Below are positions 24,347-33,424 of a DNA stretch of 64,000 nucleotides, piece after piece. The stretch comes from Nocardia suismassiliense. Lineage in GTDB: Bacteria > Actinomycetota > Actinomycetes > Mycobacteriales > Mycobacteriaceae. The notes beneath the pieces were generated by a model. That model saw only the letters and a program-made list of their open reading frames with translations. It was not told the DNA's origin and did no database searches. The stretch lies in NCBI RefSeq assembly GCF_900269665.1, contig NZ_LT985361.1, forward strand, positions 6,039,960-6,103,959, read 5' to 3'. A program made the position numbers and the translations under genes. The stretch's first letter is position 1, and every line of letters begins with the position of its first letter.

Positions 24347-25672
24347 ATGGACCGAAGATTGATGCTGCACCGTGAATTCCGGTCAGGCGGGGCCGTGCGA
24401 CGCGCACTGACGCTCGGAGCCGCACTGTTCCTGCTCGCCGGGTGCGCGCCGGTGCAGTCCGGCCCGGCGGGCTCGGGTGGCGACGAGAAGACCGGCACCG
24501 TCCGGGTCTGGCTTTTCGACGAGGCGAACCGCGCGCCGAAGGAAGCGGTGGTCAACGAGGCGATCGCGGAGTTCCAGGCGACGCGGCCGGGGGTCGAGGT
24601 CGATGTGCAGTGGGTGCCGGTGGCCGCACGCGCCGAGAAGTTCGCGGGCGCGTTCAACGACCCGGCCAGCGCGCCCGATCTCGCCGAGTTCGGCAACACC
24701 GACCTCGCCGGGTACGCCGTCACCGGCGCTTTCGCCGATCTCAGTGCGGATCTCGCGGCGTGGCCGGAGGGCAAGGACATCGACCCGTCCGTCCTGGAGA
24801 CCGCGAAGTCCGGCGGCAAGGTCTACGGGCTGCCCTGGTACACCGGCATTCGCGCGCTGTACTACCGCACCGACATCTTCACCGAACTCGACCTGCGACC
24901 GCCGACGACGCTGGCCGAACTCACCGACACCGCACGCCGAGTCCGTGCGAAACGCCCTGACCTGTACGGCATTTCGGTCGGCGGCAAGTACACCTACGCC
25001 ATGCTGCCGTTCCTCTGGGCGCACGGCGGCGAGATCGCCGAGAACGACGGCACGATGTGGAACGCCACCCTCAACGCCGACCGGGCGAAGGAAGGGATCA
25101 CCCGCTACGCGGAGCTGATAAAGGACGACATCTGCCCGCCCGCGCAGTGCGCGGACTTCACCGGAACACAGAGCGTGCAGGCCTTCGCGGGCGGCAAGGC
25201 CGCGATGACGATCGGCGGCGACTTCAGTCGCAAGGCCATGGATCAGGGTGCGTCCAAGGACAAATACGCGGTGATCCCGCTGCCAGGCACCGAACTGGGT
25301 TCGGTCGCACCGGCCTTCGCGGGCGGAAACCTGCTCGGCGTCTTCCGCGCGAGCATGCGGCGCGGCCTGGCCGTCGACTTCGTGCAATTGCTCGGCAGCG
25401 CAAAGTATCAGGAGAAGATGTACCGGGCGATGGGGAACCTGCCGACGCTGACCAGTGTGCAGCGGCAGCTGGCGGCGAACGACCCCTTCCTCGCACCGTT
25501 CGTCGAAACGCTGCGTGCCGGAACGAAGTTCGTGCCGAGCACACCGGCGTGGTCGACGATCGACAGCCAGAACCTGCTGCCGACCGCGGTGCAGCAGATC
25601 GCCACCGGGGCCAAGGAACCTTCGGCGGCGTTGAACGCGGCGGCCGCCGCAATGAACAAGGCATTCAGGTAG
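24347..25672 (+). CDS. Sugar ABC transporter solute-binding lipoprotein
   Basis: 441 aa from the first ATG; a GTG at 24395 gives a more compact lipoprotein signal (short basic start, hydrophobic core, lipobox L-A-G-C) and is equally likely. The mature protein is a family-1 extracellular binding protein (VWLFDEANRAPKE, LPWYTGIRALYYRTDIF, AAMTIGGDFS). With two permeases and a GH20 hexosaminidase downstream, the ligand is probably GlcNAc, chitobiose or a related amino sugar. No ATPase gene is nearby; a shared MsiK-like ATPase would be needed. Confidence 0.88.
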   Translation: MDRRLMLHREFRSGGAVRRALTLGAALFLLAGCAPVQSGPAGSGGDEKTGTVRVWLFDEANRAPKEAVVNEAIAEFQATRPGVEVDVQWVPVAARAEKFAGAFNDPASAPDLAEFGNTDLAGYAVTGAFADLSADLAAWPEGKDIDPSVLETAKSGGKVYGLPWYTGIRALYYRTDIFTELDLRPPTTLAELTDTARRVRAKRPDLYGISVGGKYTYAMLPFLWAHGGEIAENDGTMWNATLNADRAKEGITRYAELIKDDICPPAQCADFTGTQSVQAFAGGKAAMTIGGDFSRKAMDQGASKDKYAVIPLPGTELGSVAPAFAGGNLLGVFRASMRRGLAVDFVQLLGSAKYQEKMYRAMGNLPTLTSVQRQLAANDPFLAPFVETLRAGTKFVPSTPAWSTIDSQNLLPTAVQQIATGAKEPSAALNAAAAAMNKAFR

Positions 25673-25678
25673 GCGCAC

Positions 25679-26638
25679 ATGGCAATCCAGGAAATACCGA
25701 TCATCACTCCCGCGCCGCGGCCGCCGGCGAAACCGCGTCGCGTCAGCCGGGACACGCTCACCGCGTGGCTCTACCTCGCGCCTGCGGGGCTGCTGCTCGC
25801 CGCCGTGCTGATCTATCCGATCTATCAGATCGTCCTGATCTCGTTCTACGACTATGGGCAGGCGCAGGCCACCGGTGCCGCGCCGCTGGAGTTCATCGGG
25901 CTGGGCAATTACCGAGAACTGCTCTCGGACAGTCAGTTCTGGCTCGTGCTGGCCAACACCTTCGTATTCGGTGGGGTGTGCGTGGTCGGCGGACTGGTGG
26001 TCGGCACAGCCTTGGCCGTCCTCGCGACGCGCATCCGGGCGGTACCGCGGATGATCCTGTTCCTCGCGGCGCTCGGCGCGTGGGCGACGCCGGCCATGGC
26101 CGGGTCCTACGTCTGGCTCTTCCTGTTCGATGCCGACTTCGGCATCGTCAACGAAGCGCTGTCCGGTCTCGGGTTCCGGTCGATGGACGGGCACTCGTGG
26201 ACCTTCGGCACGCTCAGCGCGTTTGCACTGGTTGCCGCCGAGGTGATCTGGTGTTCGTTCCCGTTCGTCATGGTGACCATGTACGCGGGCATCAAGGCGA
26301 TCCCGGAGGAGATACTGGAGGCCGCGGCGCTGGACGGCGCGTCGACGTGGCGGGCGGCTCGCTCGGTGATCCTGCCGATCCTGAAGCCACTGCTGCTGAT
26401 CGCGACGATCCAGTCGATCATCTGGGACTTCAAGGTGTTCACCCAGATCTACGTCATGACCAATGGCGGCGGTGTCGCCGGGCGCAACCTGGTGCTCAAT
26501 GTCTACGCCTACCAAAAGGCCTTCGCCGGGCAGGAATACGGGCTCGGCTCAGCGATCGGAGTCCTGATGACGCTGTTGCTGTTGTCGATCACCGGGTTGT
26601 ACGTCCGGTCCCAGCGCAGGAGCACCCCATGGCAGTGA
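25679..26638 (+). CDS. Sugar ABC transporter permease (MalF-type)
   Basis: 319 aa with about six transmembrane helices, the first at residues 30-52. The EAA loop that contacts the ATPase is visible as E-E-I-L-E-A-A-A-L-D-G-A followed by PILKP. It starts 6 bp after the binding-protein stop and overlaps the second permease by 10 bp. It forms the heterodimeric channel with that partner for import of the sugar delivered by the lipoprotein. Confidence 0.92.
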   Translation: MAIQEIPIITPAPRPPAKPRRVSRDTLTAWLYLAPAGLLLAAVLIYPIYQIVLISFYDYGQAQATGAAPLEFIGLGNYRELLSDSQFWLVLANTFVFGGVCVVGGLVVGTALAVLATRIRAVPRMILFLAALGAWATPAMAGSYVWLFLFDADFGIVNEALSGLGFRSMDGHSWTFGTLSAFALVAAEVIWCSFPFVMVTMYAGIKAIPEEILEAAALDGASTWRAARSVILPILKPLLLIATIQSIIWDFKVFTQIYVMTNGGGVAGRNLVLNVYAYQKAFAGQEYGLGSAIGVLMTLLLLSITGLYVRSQRRSTPWQ

Positions 26639-27498
26639 AAACAATGCCGCGCACACCGCGCAAGCCCGGACGGCTTGTCGCCGAGGTGGTCGCGGTGGTG
26701 ATCGCCGGGTTCGTCGCCTTCCCGCTGTACTGGATGGCGCTGTCGGCGCTCAAGCCGCCGGGCGAGATCCAGTCGGCCGACCCGAGACCGTGGACCTTGG
26801 CGCCCAGCCTGGACAGTTTCACCCGGGTGCTGTCGATGAACGGTTTCGGACGGTTCTTCCTCAACAGCTTGCTGATCGCCGTTGTCGTGGTGTTTCTTTC
26901 GCTACTGCTGTCGTTCCTGTCCGCAGTGGCGTTGACCCGCTTCCGGTTTCGCGGACGGACGGTGCTGCTGGTGATGATCCTGGTGGCGCAGATGGTTCCC
27001 GTTGAAGCGCTGACGATTCCGCTGTTCTTCCTGATGCGCTCGGTCGGCGGTACGGTTCCGGCGTTGGGGCTCAACGAACTCGGCTCGATCATGCTGGTGG
27101 ATCTGGTGTTCAGTCTGCCGCTGGCCATCTGGCTGCTGCGCGGGTTCGTCGCGGCGGTGCCGGTCGAGCTGGAGGAGGCGGCGAAACTCGATGGGGCGAG
27201 CCGGCTTCGGTTCGCCTGGCAGATCCTGCTGCCACTGGTGGCGCCGGGACTGGTGTCGGTCAGTGTGCTGTCGTTCATCCACGCCTGGAACGACTTCCTG
27301 TTCGCCAAGACATTCATCATCTCCAAGACCGAGAATCAGACGCTGCCGCAGGCGATCCTGGTGTTCTTCAAACCGGAGGACACTGATTGGGGCGCGGTGA
27401 TGGCGGCCTCGACGCTGATGACGATTCCGGCGCTCGTGCTGTTCGTGCTCGTGCAGCGCAAGCTGGTCTCCGGGCTCGGCGGGGCGGTGAAGGGCTGA
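26629..27498 (+). CDS. Carbohydrate ABC transporter permease (MalG-type)
   Basis: 289 aa from ATG at 26629, preceded by CAGGAG. The frame is open far upstream, but only this start gives a normal MalG-type protein: basic N-terminus, first helix at about 15-35, PLYWMALSALKPPGEI, and EAA loop E-L-E-E-A-A-K-L-D-G-A followed by LPLVAPG. Partner of the MalF-type permease it overlaps by 10 bp. The next gene starts 1 bp after its stop. Confidence 0.92.
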   Translation: MAVKTMPRTPRKPGRLVAEVVAVVIAGFVAFPLYWMALSALKPPGEIQSADPRPWTLAPSLDSFTRVLSMNGFGRFFLNSLLIAVVVVFLSLLLSFLSAVALTRFRFRGRTVLLVMILVAQMVPVEALTIPLFFLMRSVGGTVPALGLNELGSIMLVDLVFSLPLAIWLLRGFVAAVPVELEEAAKLDGASRLRFAWQILLPLVAPGLVSVSVLSFIHAWNDFLFAKTFIISKTENQTLPQAILVFFKPEDTDWGAVMAASTLMTIPALVLFVLVQRKLVSGLGGAVKG

Positions 27499-27499
27499 C

Positions 27500-28930
27500 A
27501 TGCCAGGATTCGACACGCTGCTCCCCCGGCCGGTTTCGGCGGTGCCGCGGCCCGGCGTCTGCGCATGGCCCGCACAGCTCGACGTGCGCACCGATAGCGG
27601 TTTGCCGCCGGAGGGGTACCGACTGGAGATCGCGACCAGCGGTATCACGCTCACCGTGGCGGATGATGCGGGCCGGAACCACGCGCAGCAGACTCTGCGT
27701 CAGCTCGCCGGCCCGGATGCGTTCCGGGCCGCGGTGATCGGGGCCGAGGGGCGCACCGTGCCGTGCGGGGTGATCGAGGATCATCCGCGGTTCCGTTGGC
27801 GCGGTTGCCTGCTCGACGTCGCCCGCAACTTCCGCACGAAAGCCGAAGTCCTGCGGTTCATCGACCTGCTCGCCGTGCACAAACTCAATGTGCTGCACCT
27901 GCACCTGACCGACGATCAGGGCTGGCGTATCGAGGTCCCCGAGTTCCCGAAGTTGACCGAAATCGGCTCGTGGCGAACGGGATCGATGGTGGGCCGGCAT
28001 GACGGGCCGGAGCGTGACGGCCGACCGCACGGTGGCTTCTACACCACCGACGACCTTCGGGAGATCGTCGCGTACGCGGCCGGGCGGTCGATCACCGTGG
28101 TGCCGGAGATCGATGTACCGGGTCATGCCCGCGCCGCGATCGCCGCTTACCCGGAGCTCGGACCGGAACCTGAAACTGCCTGGGAGGTATGGACTTCCTG
28201 GGGTATCAGCACCTCGCTGCTCGATCCCACCGCGCATACGCTCGACTTCTTCCGCCGAGTCTTCGATCATGTGCTGTCCGTGTTCCCGTCGCCCGTCATC
28301 GGTATCGGCGGCGACGAGGTTCCCGGCGCGACACCGGCGCACGCTCGCCTCGTCGCCGACCTCGCCACCCATCTGGCGGCCCGTGGTCGACGGGCGCTCG
28401 GCTGGGACGAGGTGCTCGACGCAGGTACGTTGCCGCCCATGGTGATCGGCGCATGGCGTGACGATGCCGCGGCTACTCGCGCGGTCGCAGCGGGCCACGA
28501 GGTGGTGCTGTGCCCGGAGGACCACCTCTACCTCGACCACCGACAGTCCGATCATCCCGATGAACCGATCCCCGTGGGCTACCTGCGCACCCTGGAAGAC
28601 GTGTACGGCTACGAGCCGCCGCTCGACGGAACGCAAGTCGCCGGTATTCAAGCTCAGCTGTGGAGCGAGCACCTCGACACGGTGCGGCGAGTCGACTACG
28701 CCGCCTTCCCCCGGCTCTGCGCGGTCGCCGAACTCGCGTGGAGCCCGCCGGGCCGCAGTTACACCGAATTCCTGCCTCGGCTACGCGATCATCACCTGCC
28801 TCGCCTGGCTGCCCTCGGCGTCGAATACCGGCCTCTCAACGGTCCCCTTCCGTGGCAAACCCGCCCCGATGTTCCGCCAACCGCCCACCGCCCCAACCAC
28901 TTACCCATCGCCAGCCGGTCAGCCCGCTAG
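27500..28930 (+). CDS. Beta-N-acetylhexosaminidase, GH20
   Basis: 476 aa. An N-terminal alpha/beta domain (about 1-95) is followed by the GH20 barrel: FRWRGCLLDVARNF, KLNVLHLHLTDDQGWRIE, VPEIDVPGHA and the catalytic Asp-Glu pair in IGGDEVPG, where the Asp positions the substrate N-acetyl group and the Glu is the acid. A tryptophan-lined end (AQLWSEH, ELAWSP) is also present. There is no signal peptide, so it likely cleaves imported chitooligosaccharides or other GlcNAc-ended sugars in the cytoplasm, matching the importer upstream. Confidence 0.92.
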   Translation: MPGFDTLLPRPVSAVPRPGVCAWPAQLDVRTDSGLPPEGYRLEIATSGITLTVADDAGRNHAQQTLRQLAGPDAFRAAVIGAEGRTVPCGVIEDHPRFRWRGCLLDVARNFRTKAEVLRFIDLLAVHKLNVLHLHLTDDQGWRIEVPEFPKLTEIGSWRTGSMVGRHDGPERDGRPHGGFYTTDDLREIVAYAAGRSITVVPEIDVPGHARAAIAAYPELGPEPETAWEVWTSWGISTSLLDPTAHTLDFFRRVFDHVLSVFPSPVIGIGGDEVPGATPAHARLVADLATHLAARGRRALGWDEVLDAGTLPPMVIGAWRDDAAATRAVAAGHEVVLCPEDHLYLDHRQSDHPDEPIPVGYLRTLEDVYGYEPPLDGTQVAGIQAQLWSEHLDTVRRVDYAAFPRLCAVAELAWSPPGRSYTEFLPRLRDHHLPRLAALGVEYRPLNGPLPWQTRPDVPPTAHRPNHLPIASRSAR

Positions 28931-29114
28931 CGGCGCGGTCGAACAGCGCTCCCGCGCAGCGTTCGGCGTGGGGCGAGGTCCTCGATGGCCCCTTGTGAAC
29001 CAGGACCATTCCCCCGCTGCGCAGCGAGTCGACATCCAGATCGGCCGCTGTGGATCGGTCGGCACACCCGATGGCTACGGACAGCCGGCGGCCCAGTGTG
29101 TCATCGATGCCGGC

Positions 29115-29657
29115 TCACTCAGGCCTCCAGTCGATCGACTCCGCCCACGCTTCCGCGCGCTGGGTGATTTCGGCGATCAACGACCCCTTGGCGTCGGCGT
29201 AGGCGTTCATATCGGGCCAGTTCTGCTGCGCGAGCTGCCTTTTGAGTTGCTCGTAGGCGGCGCGGTCATGGACGTTGTGCCGCAACCAGTCACGGAACAG
29301 GAGGTGGCGGCGTTCCCAGTCACTGCCGACGGTCGCGATATGGACGTGCACGTCGCGCTGCACAGTTCGGACCATACGGTGGGCGGGCTCGCGGACGCGA
29401 AGCTGGTACCCCGCAGCCAGTAGCGGGGGAAGATACGCCGCCTCATCCTCGACGTCGGGCACGCAGACGTCGATATCGATGATCGGCTTGGCGGCGAGTC
29501 CGGGCACCGAGGTCGAGCCGATGTGGTCGATGCGGCGGGCGGTGGTGCCGAGTGCGCGGGCGATGCGCGCGTGCTCTTCGGTGAAGCGCTGTGGCCAGGC
29601 GGGGTCGTAGTCGACGATGCGGATGTCCCGTTTCTCGATGCCGCCGATCAGTTCCAT
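29115..29657 (-). CDS. GrpB-family nucleotidyltransferase-fold protein
   Basis: 180 aa from ATG at 29657. The GrpB/UPF0157 family motif is clear: VDYDPAWPQRFTEE, then HIGSTSVPGLAAKPIIDIDV, with the GS-x10-12-D-x-D pattern of the nucleotidyltransferase superfamily. HVHIATVGSDWERRHLLFRDWLR is also typical. The biochemical role of the family is unknown. A longer frame upstream to 29762 lacks support. It stands alone between the hexosaminidase operon and DUF4360. Confidence 0.88.
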   Translation of the reverse strand: MELIGGIEKRDIRIVDYDPAWPQRFTEEHARIARALGTTARRIDHIGSTSVPGLAAKPIIDIDVCVPDVEDEAAYLPPLLAAGYQLRVREPAHRMVRTVQRDVHVHIATVGSDWERRHLLFRDWLRHNVHDRAAYEQLKRQLAQQNWPDMNAYADAKGSLIAEITQRAEAWAESIDWRPE

Positions 29658-29820
29658 CCCACTATCTTCGCGCGTCCGCCGCTTCGGTAAAAGGTGGGAC
29701 GTATTTCGGGCATGGACCAGACCCCTACCCGTGAATGAGGCACGGACAGAGGTCTGGTCCATTTCGAAGAGGTGTCGCGCGACTGAATGACGCTAGGCGG
29801 GGATCACTATTGTCGAGGTA

Positions 29821-30480
29821 TCAGCATTTCTTCCACGAGAAGTGATAGGTCGTGTTGATTGCTCCGTCGACAGAATCCATGGTGATGAAACTGGTGGTCT
29901 TCTTCGGGTCCGAGGTCCCGGCGTCGACCCGCAATTGGGTGTTGATATTGAAATTGCGGTATTCGCCACACGGCTTGTAGACGATCGCGCCGACCTCGGT
30001 CTTGTCGGTCGCCTGCCAGTCGTCGTTCATGCCACCCTTGAACGTGTGGTCGATGAATGCGGTCGGCGAGTTGCCCTGGAAGTAGTATCGTGCCCTTTCC
30101 AGCGCCGTCGCGCCCTTCTCCAAGTGCGCGAAGCCGCGGTAGTCCGCCTGCGCGATCCCGTAGGTGAAGCCTTGTGGGACATGGACATCCAGGTTGATCT
30201 GGCAGTTCTTACGGAAGTCGGTCGGGTTCGACCCCACACCCACCTGCGCGGTGTACGCACTGTAGGTGACAGTGAAGGCCGTGTTGTCGGGCGATACCGC
30301 GACCGCCGCGGTTCCCTGTGGGCAGCCGGTGCCATTGACGGTCACCACGTCGATGACAATCTTGTCGGGGGGCGTCGGCATGTCCCGATCGTGCGTCGGC
30401 GCTCCAGAAGCCGGCGAACCCGCCAGCGGAATAGCAAGCGCGAATATTGCTGCGCCGAGGATTGTTGCTTTTTTATACAT
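29821..30480 (-). CDS. Secreted DUF4360 protein
   Basis: 219 aa from ATG at 30480 (GAGGCACC upstream). A Sec signal peptide (basic start, core ILGAAIFALAIPLAG, cleavage near ASGA) is followed by the DUF4360 domain: GTGCPQGTAAVAVSPDN, FTVTYSAYTAQVG, RKNCQINLDVHVPQGFTY and YYFQG. Two cysteine pairs (GTGCP with NCQ; KPCGEY with a C-terminal KKC) probably form disulfides. Family function is unknown; it is widespread in secreted proteomes of actinomycetes and fungi. Confidence 0.9.
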   Translation of the reverse strand: MYKKATILGAAIFALAIPLAGSPASGAPTHDRDMPTPPDKIVIDVVTVNGTGCPQGTAAVAVSPDNTAFTVTYSAYTAQVGVGSNPTDFRKNCQINLDVHVPQGFTYGIAQADYRGFAHLEKGATALERARYYFQGNSPTAFIDHTFKGGMNDDWQATDKTEVGAIVYKPCGEYRNFNINTQLRVDAGTSDPKKTTSFITMDSVDGAINTTYHFSWKKC

Positions 30481-30675
30481 TTGGTGCCTCACAGTGCTCC
30501 GGGATCGGATGGAACTCACTGTAAGTCGTTTAAACCCGCCCGCAGCTCCCCAGCCGAAGTGGGGAAAATACGTAAATTGCCCCGTCGCTACATAATTGGC
30601 GGCAGCTCCTCCGGATACGGCGATAACCGTTGAATGTTGGAGTTTTGAGTGATCCCGTATCGCGGTCCGTTCGAT

Positions 30676-31557
30676 TCACGGTCGGAGGAGATGAAATGTT
30701 TCCATACGCTTTCGATGGTACTCGAGATCGTCCTCGTCGTGCTCGACGCCGCGCGCGACCGCGATGCCGAAATAGACTGCCTCCCTGCGCAATCGGTGCC
30801 GCATCAGTTGCGCGAGCGCCACATCGTCCAGCTGCCCGGCTGTCCCGCCTTCGGCGTGGTAGTGGTCGACGAACTCGCGCGCGTCCGCGAGATCACGCCC
30901 CAGAACATCGGCGAACTCCAATGCGGCGGAAGCCAGTTCGACCTCCGGCGGGGCGACCAGTGCCTCATCCCAGTCGAGCACAGCGGTGACATGACCGTCC
31001 CGAGCCAGCAGATTGCCCTCGTAGTAGTCGCCGTGCAGGGGTTGCGGGCGGGCGGTGCGGCTGAACTCGGCGAGCCACCGGTCCAGGTCGGGATCCGGCA
31101 GTTCCGGGGACGGCGCACCGTCGAGCCCGATCTCGAGAAACGACTGCTTGGGCCGCGGCGGCGGTCGATGGTCCGCCAGCGCGCGGTGCACGCGCGCCAA
31201 GAGCCGGGCCGCCTCGGCGAACTGCACCGGGTCCTCACTGCTGGCCCACTGACCCTCGATCAGTGGCCACACGGTGATCGGGCGGCCCGCCACCAGCTGC
31301 ACCGTCGACCCGTCCGCGCGCGGCAACGGCGCCACCGCCTCGGGCACCGTGCGGGCGGTGGCAACCGCAATGCTGTTGCACCATTCGACCTCGGCCGGGT
31401 CGCGATCCAGCGCGCCGATCCGTACGACCACGTCGCCGACGCGGTAGGCCGCGGACTCCTCGCCGCCGTGCAATCGCTCCCCGTCACCCTTGTACCCCCA
31501 TTCGGCGGCAACGGCGGCTCGGATGTCCTCGGTCAGCGGCAGGGCGACGTAGATCAC
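30676..31557 (-). CDS. Aminoglycoside phosphotransferase-family kinase
   Basis: 293 aa. The kinase-like fold shows the catalytic loop H-G-D-Y-Y-E-G-N-L-L and the metal-binding D-W-D-E-A. The N-lobe is short, with VVVRIG as the probable ATP lysine region (Arg instead of Lys). Enzymes with this architecture phosphorylate small molecules such as aminoglycosides, choline, homoserine or fructosamines; nothing here fixes the substrate, so resistance should not be assumed. Stand-alone gene. Confidence 0.85.
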   Translation of the reverse strand: MIYVALPLTEDIRAAVAAEWGYKGDGERLHGGEESAAYRVGDVVVRIGALDRDPAEVEWCNSIAVATARTVPEAVAPLPRADGSTVQLVAGRPITVWPLIEGQWASSEDPVQFAEAARLLARVHRALADHRPPPRPKQSFLEIGLDGAPSPELPDPDLDRWLAEFSRTARPQPLHGDYYEGNLLARDGHVTAVLDWDEALVAPPEVELASAALEFADVLGRDLADAREFVDHYHAEGGTAGQLDDVALAQLMRHRLRREAVYFGIAVARGVEHDEDDLEYHRKRMETFHLLRP

Positions 31558-31643
31558 GCATTACTTCTACCAGCGTGGCTGATCGGGACGCAGCTGGATT
31601 TCGCGGCCGGACGCGCCAGGGCGGCACCTCTAGCCACCAGGCG

Positions 31644-31659
31644 TAATACACGCGTATTA
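31644..31659. promoter_or_regulatory. Palindrome overlapping the toxin start (putative autoregulatory operator)
   Basis: TAATAC (31644-31649) and GTATTA (31654-31659) around ACGC, ending on the A of the first ATG. An AT-rich palindrome at the start of a toxin-antitoxin operon is the usual binding site of a ribbon-helix-helix antitoxin, and its position suggests a leaderless transcript or a start slightly further in. Confidence 0.55.
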
Positions 31660-31946
31660 TGCGGAGTGTGGGTTTCGAGTGGCCTGATTGGGCGTTGGAC
31701 ATGCTCATCGGGATCTCTCCGAACGAGGTGATGCAGGTGCTGACCAAGCAGCGACGATGGCCACGCCGCGGTCGCGGCAGTACGGGCATCGAGATGCTCA
31801 CGATCTGGGGCCGCACGGCCGCGGGCCGACCGCTGATCGTGGGCCTGCGCCAAGCCGAGCCTTGGCAATGGCAGATCGTCGCCGCCCGACCGATGAGCCC
31901 GGAGCAGGTAGCCGAGTTCGAAAAGTGGGAACAGGAGAACCAGTGA
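31659..31946 (+). CDS. Putative type II toxin, BrnT-like
   Basis: 95 aa. FEWPDWAL at the start, a GIS-EV-VL segment, then IWGRT--GRPLIV-LR and W-QIVAARPMS resemble the compact RelE-like fold and spacing of BrnT toxins (FEW-D at the N-terminus, GR-GRLLVV, ISAR). Its stop overlaps the next ATG by one base, and that gene encodes a ribbon-helix-helix protein, the usual antitoxin type. RNase activity is inferred from fold resemblance and gene order. The first ATG overlaps a palindrome; GTG at 31668 is an alternative start. Confidence 0.6.
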   Translation: MRSVGFEWPDWALDMLIGISPNEVMQVLTKQRRWPRRGRGSTGIEMLTIWGRTAAGRPLIVGLRQAEPWQWQIVAARPMSPEQVAEFEKWEQENQ

Positions 31947-32278
31947 TGGGCGACAACGATTTTCCGGCCACCCCGCAGGGCGTGGACGAGTTGATGGACA
32001 GCCTCGTCTTCGATGACGCACCGGTACGCGAGGCCGACGTGCCGCCGCCGATGACGCCCGGCGAGGACATCATGGTGGTGCGCTCGCTGCGACTCCCCCT
32101 CGACATGGACCAATCCATCAAGGCCGAAGCCCAGGCCCGCGGCATCTCCATGAGCGAACTCATCCGCGACTGGCTCGCCGTCGAACTCGCCGCCCTCGCC
32201 GACGACCAACCCATCTCCCGCGCCGACGCGTTGCGCGCGCTCGCCGGAGTCCGGCCGATCCACCCGCGCGCTAGTTGA
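31946..32278 (+). CDS. Ribbon-helix-helix antitoxin-like protein
   Basis: 110 aa from ATG at 31946 with ACAGGAGAACC upstream. The C-terminal half carries the ribbon-helix-helix pattern RSLRLPLDMDQSIKAEAQARGISMSELIRDWL: a beta strand followed by two helices. The N-terminal half is acidic and Pro-rich, suited to wrapping a toxin. Coupled TGATG junction with the toxin-like gene. It probably represses the operon through the palindrome at 31644-31659. Confidence 0.7.
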   Translation: MGDNDFPATPQGVDELMDSLVFDDAPVREADVPPPMTPGEDIMVVRSLRLPLDMDQSIKAEAQARGISMSELIRDWLAVELAALADDQPISRADALRALAGVRPIHPRAS

Positions 32279-32300
32279 CTCCTCCGCTTCGAGTGGAGAA

Positions 32301-32368
32301 CCGCACACCCTTTCTGTGAGCTGCACACCCGCTATACCGGGTGTGCGGTTCACACGAAGGGTGTGCGG
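32301..32368. terminator. Long imperfect hairpin after the toxin-antitoxin pair
   Basis: Arms 32301-32330 and 32339-32368 are complementary at roughly 26 of 30 positions around an 8-nt loop, built from four copies of GCACACCC or its complement. It lies 22 bp after the antitoxin stop. A strong terminator is the simplest reading; a small repetitive element is possible. Confidence 0.6.
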
Positions 32369-32492
32369 CTCGCGTAGGTGGGCGGGTGCCAGACGGCTGG
32401 CTTCCTCGGTGACCGCGGCGCAAGATTCACTACAGTGGCATTGCGCGCCTGGTCCACGACCGCACGGTGCAACGACTTTCGGAGGTCTTTCG

Positions 32493-33422
32493 ATGAACGT
32501 GCTGGTACTGGGCGGCTACGGAGCGGTCGGCGCACACGTCGTCCGGCTGCTGCGGGCGGACGGTCTGCAGGCTCTGGCCGCCGGCCGAGATCCGGCCCGA
32601 GCGGACGTAGTACTCGACCTCTCCGCGCCGGACAGCTTCGATGCCGCACTGAACGACGTTGCCGCAGTAGTCAATTGCGCAGGCTCCGAGGACATCCGAC
32701 TGGCCGAGACATGCGCCGGACGCGGCATCCCGTTCCTGGATATCTCTGCCACCAGCGAATACGTGCAGAGCCTGGAGAAGGTCGCGGGCCCGGTCGTCGT
32801 CGGTGTCGGTTTGGCCCCGGGCTTGACCACCCTGCTCGCCGTGGAAACCCTGGCCAACCACCGCGGCCCGGTCGACATCATGACCGGCCTCGGCTCCGGC
32901 GAAAAGCACGGCCCCGCCGCAACCGCCTGGACCTACGGCCTACTCGGCAAGCACTTCCCCGACCCTGACGGCACCAGCATCCGAAACTTCACCAAGCCAT
33001 CTCGTTTCGAGACACCGAAAGAGTCTGGCTACAAACCCGCCGCAGCCCTGCGCGCCGACTTCGCCGACCAGCACCGCCTCACCCGAGAATTCGGGGTCCC
33101 GGTCCGCACCTACCTACGGCTCGACTCCCGCTCGGCCACCGCAGGTCTCGCCCTGCTCACCCGCGCGCCCGCACTGAGTTCGCTTGCGCCGAAACACATG
33201 CCGGGCAGCGACCGCTGGGTGGTACTCGCCCGCGCGACGGACGGCTCGGCCCGCTGGGCGGCAGGCCGCGGCCAATCCCTGGCCACCGCTGTGGTCACCG
33301 CCGCCGTCGTGCAGGCGGTCCTCAACCGAACCCTCACCGCACCCACTTGGATCCACGAAATTCTCACCCTCGCCGACCTGCGGGATACGCTGCACGACAA
33401 CGCAATCCATCTCGCGAGCTGA
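32493..33422 (+). CDS. Saccharopine dehydrogenase-like NAD(P)-binding protein
   Basis: 309 aa from ATG at 32493 with GGAGG 7 bp upstream. The N-terminal Rossmann fold MNVLVLGGYGAVGAHVVRLL is followed by AAVVNCAG, FLDISATSEYV and GVGLAPGLTTLLA, typical of saccharopine dehydrogenase-like and related reductases in actinomycetes. The C-terminal part resembles no specific catalytic domain I can name. Stand-alone; reaction unknown. Confidence 0.8.
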   Translation: MNVLVLGGYGAVGAHVVRLLRADGLQALAAGRDPARADVVLDLSAPDSFDAALNDVAAVVNCAGSEDIRLAETCAGRGIPFLDISATSEYVQSLEKVAGPVVVGVGLAPGLTTLLAVETLANHRGPVDIMTGLGSGEKHGPAATAWTYGLLGKHFPDPDGTSIRNFTKPSRFETPKESGYKPAAALRADFADQHRLTREFGVPVRTYLRLDSRSATAGLALLTRAPALSSLAPKHMPGSDRWVVLARATDGSARWAAGRGQSLATAVVTAAVVQAVLNRTLTAPTWIHEILTLADLRDTLHDNAIHLAS

Positions 33423-33424
33423 AC

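Noticed and set aside
24383..26515. 710-codon open frame on the minus strand
   Set aside because: It lies opposite the sugar-binding protein and permease genes, is rich in Arg/His and shows no family motif. Antisense shadow of high-GC coding DNA.
25057..27498. 813-codon plus-strand frame as one giant protein
   Set aside because: Only the last 290 codons (from 26629) are a real MalG-type permease; the rest overlaps the binding protein and MalF in another frame.
28840..29114. Open minus-strand frame continuing past the GrpB stop
   Set aside because: No start codon with a ribosome site, overlaps the end of the hexosaminidase, and no recognisable domain.
30676..31557. Antibiotic resistance gene
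   Set aside because: The APH fold is shared by many metabolite kinases; nothing in sequence or context supports aminoglycoside resistance specifically.
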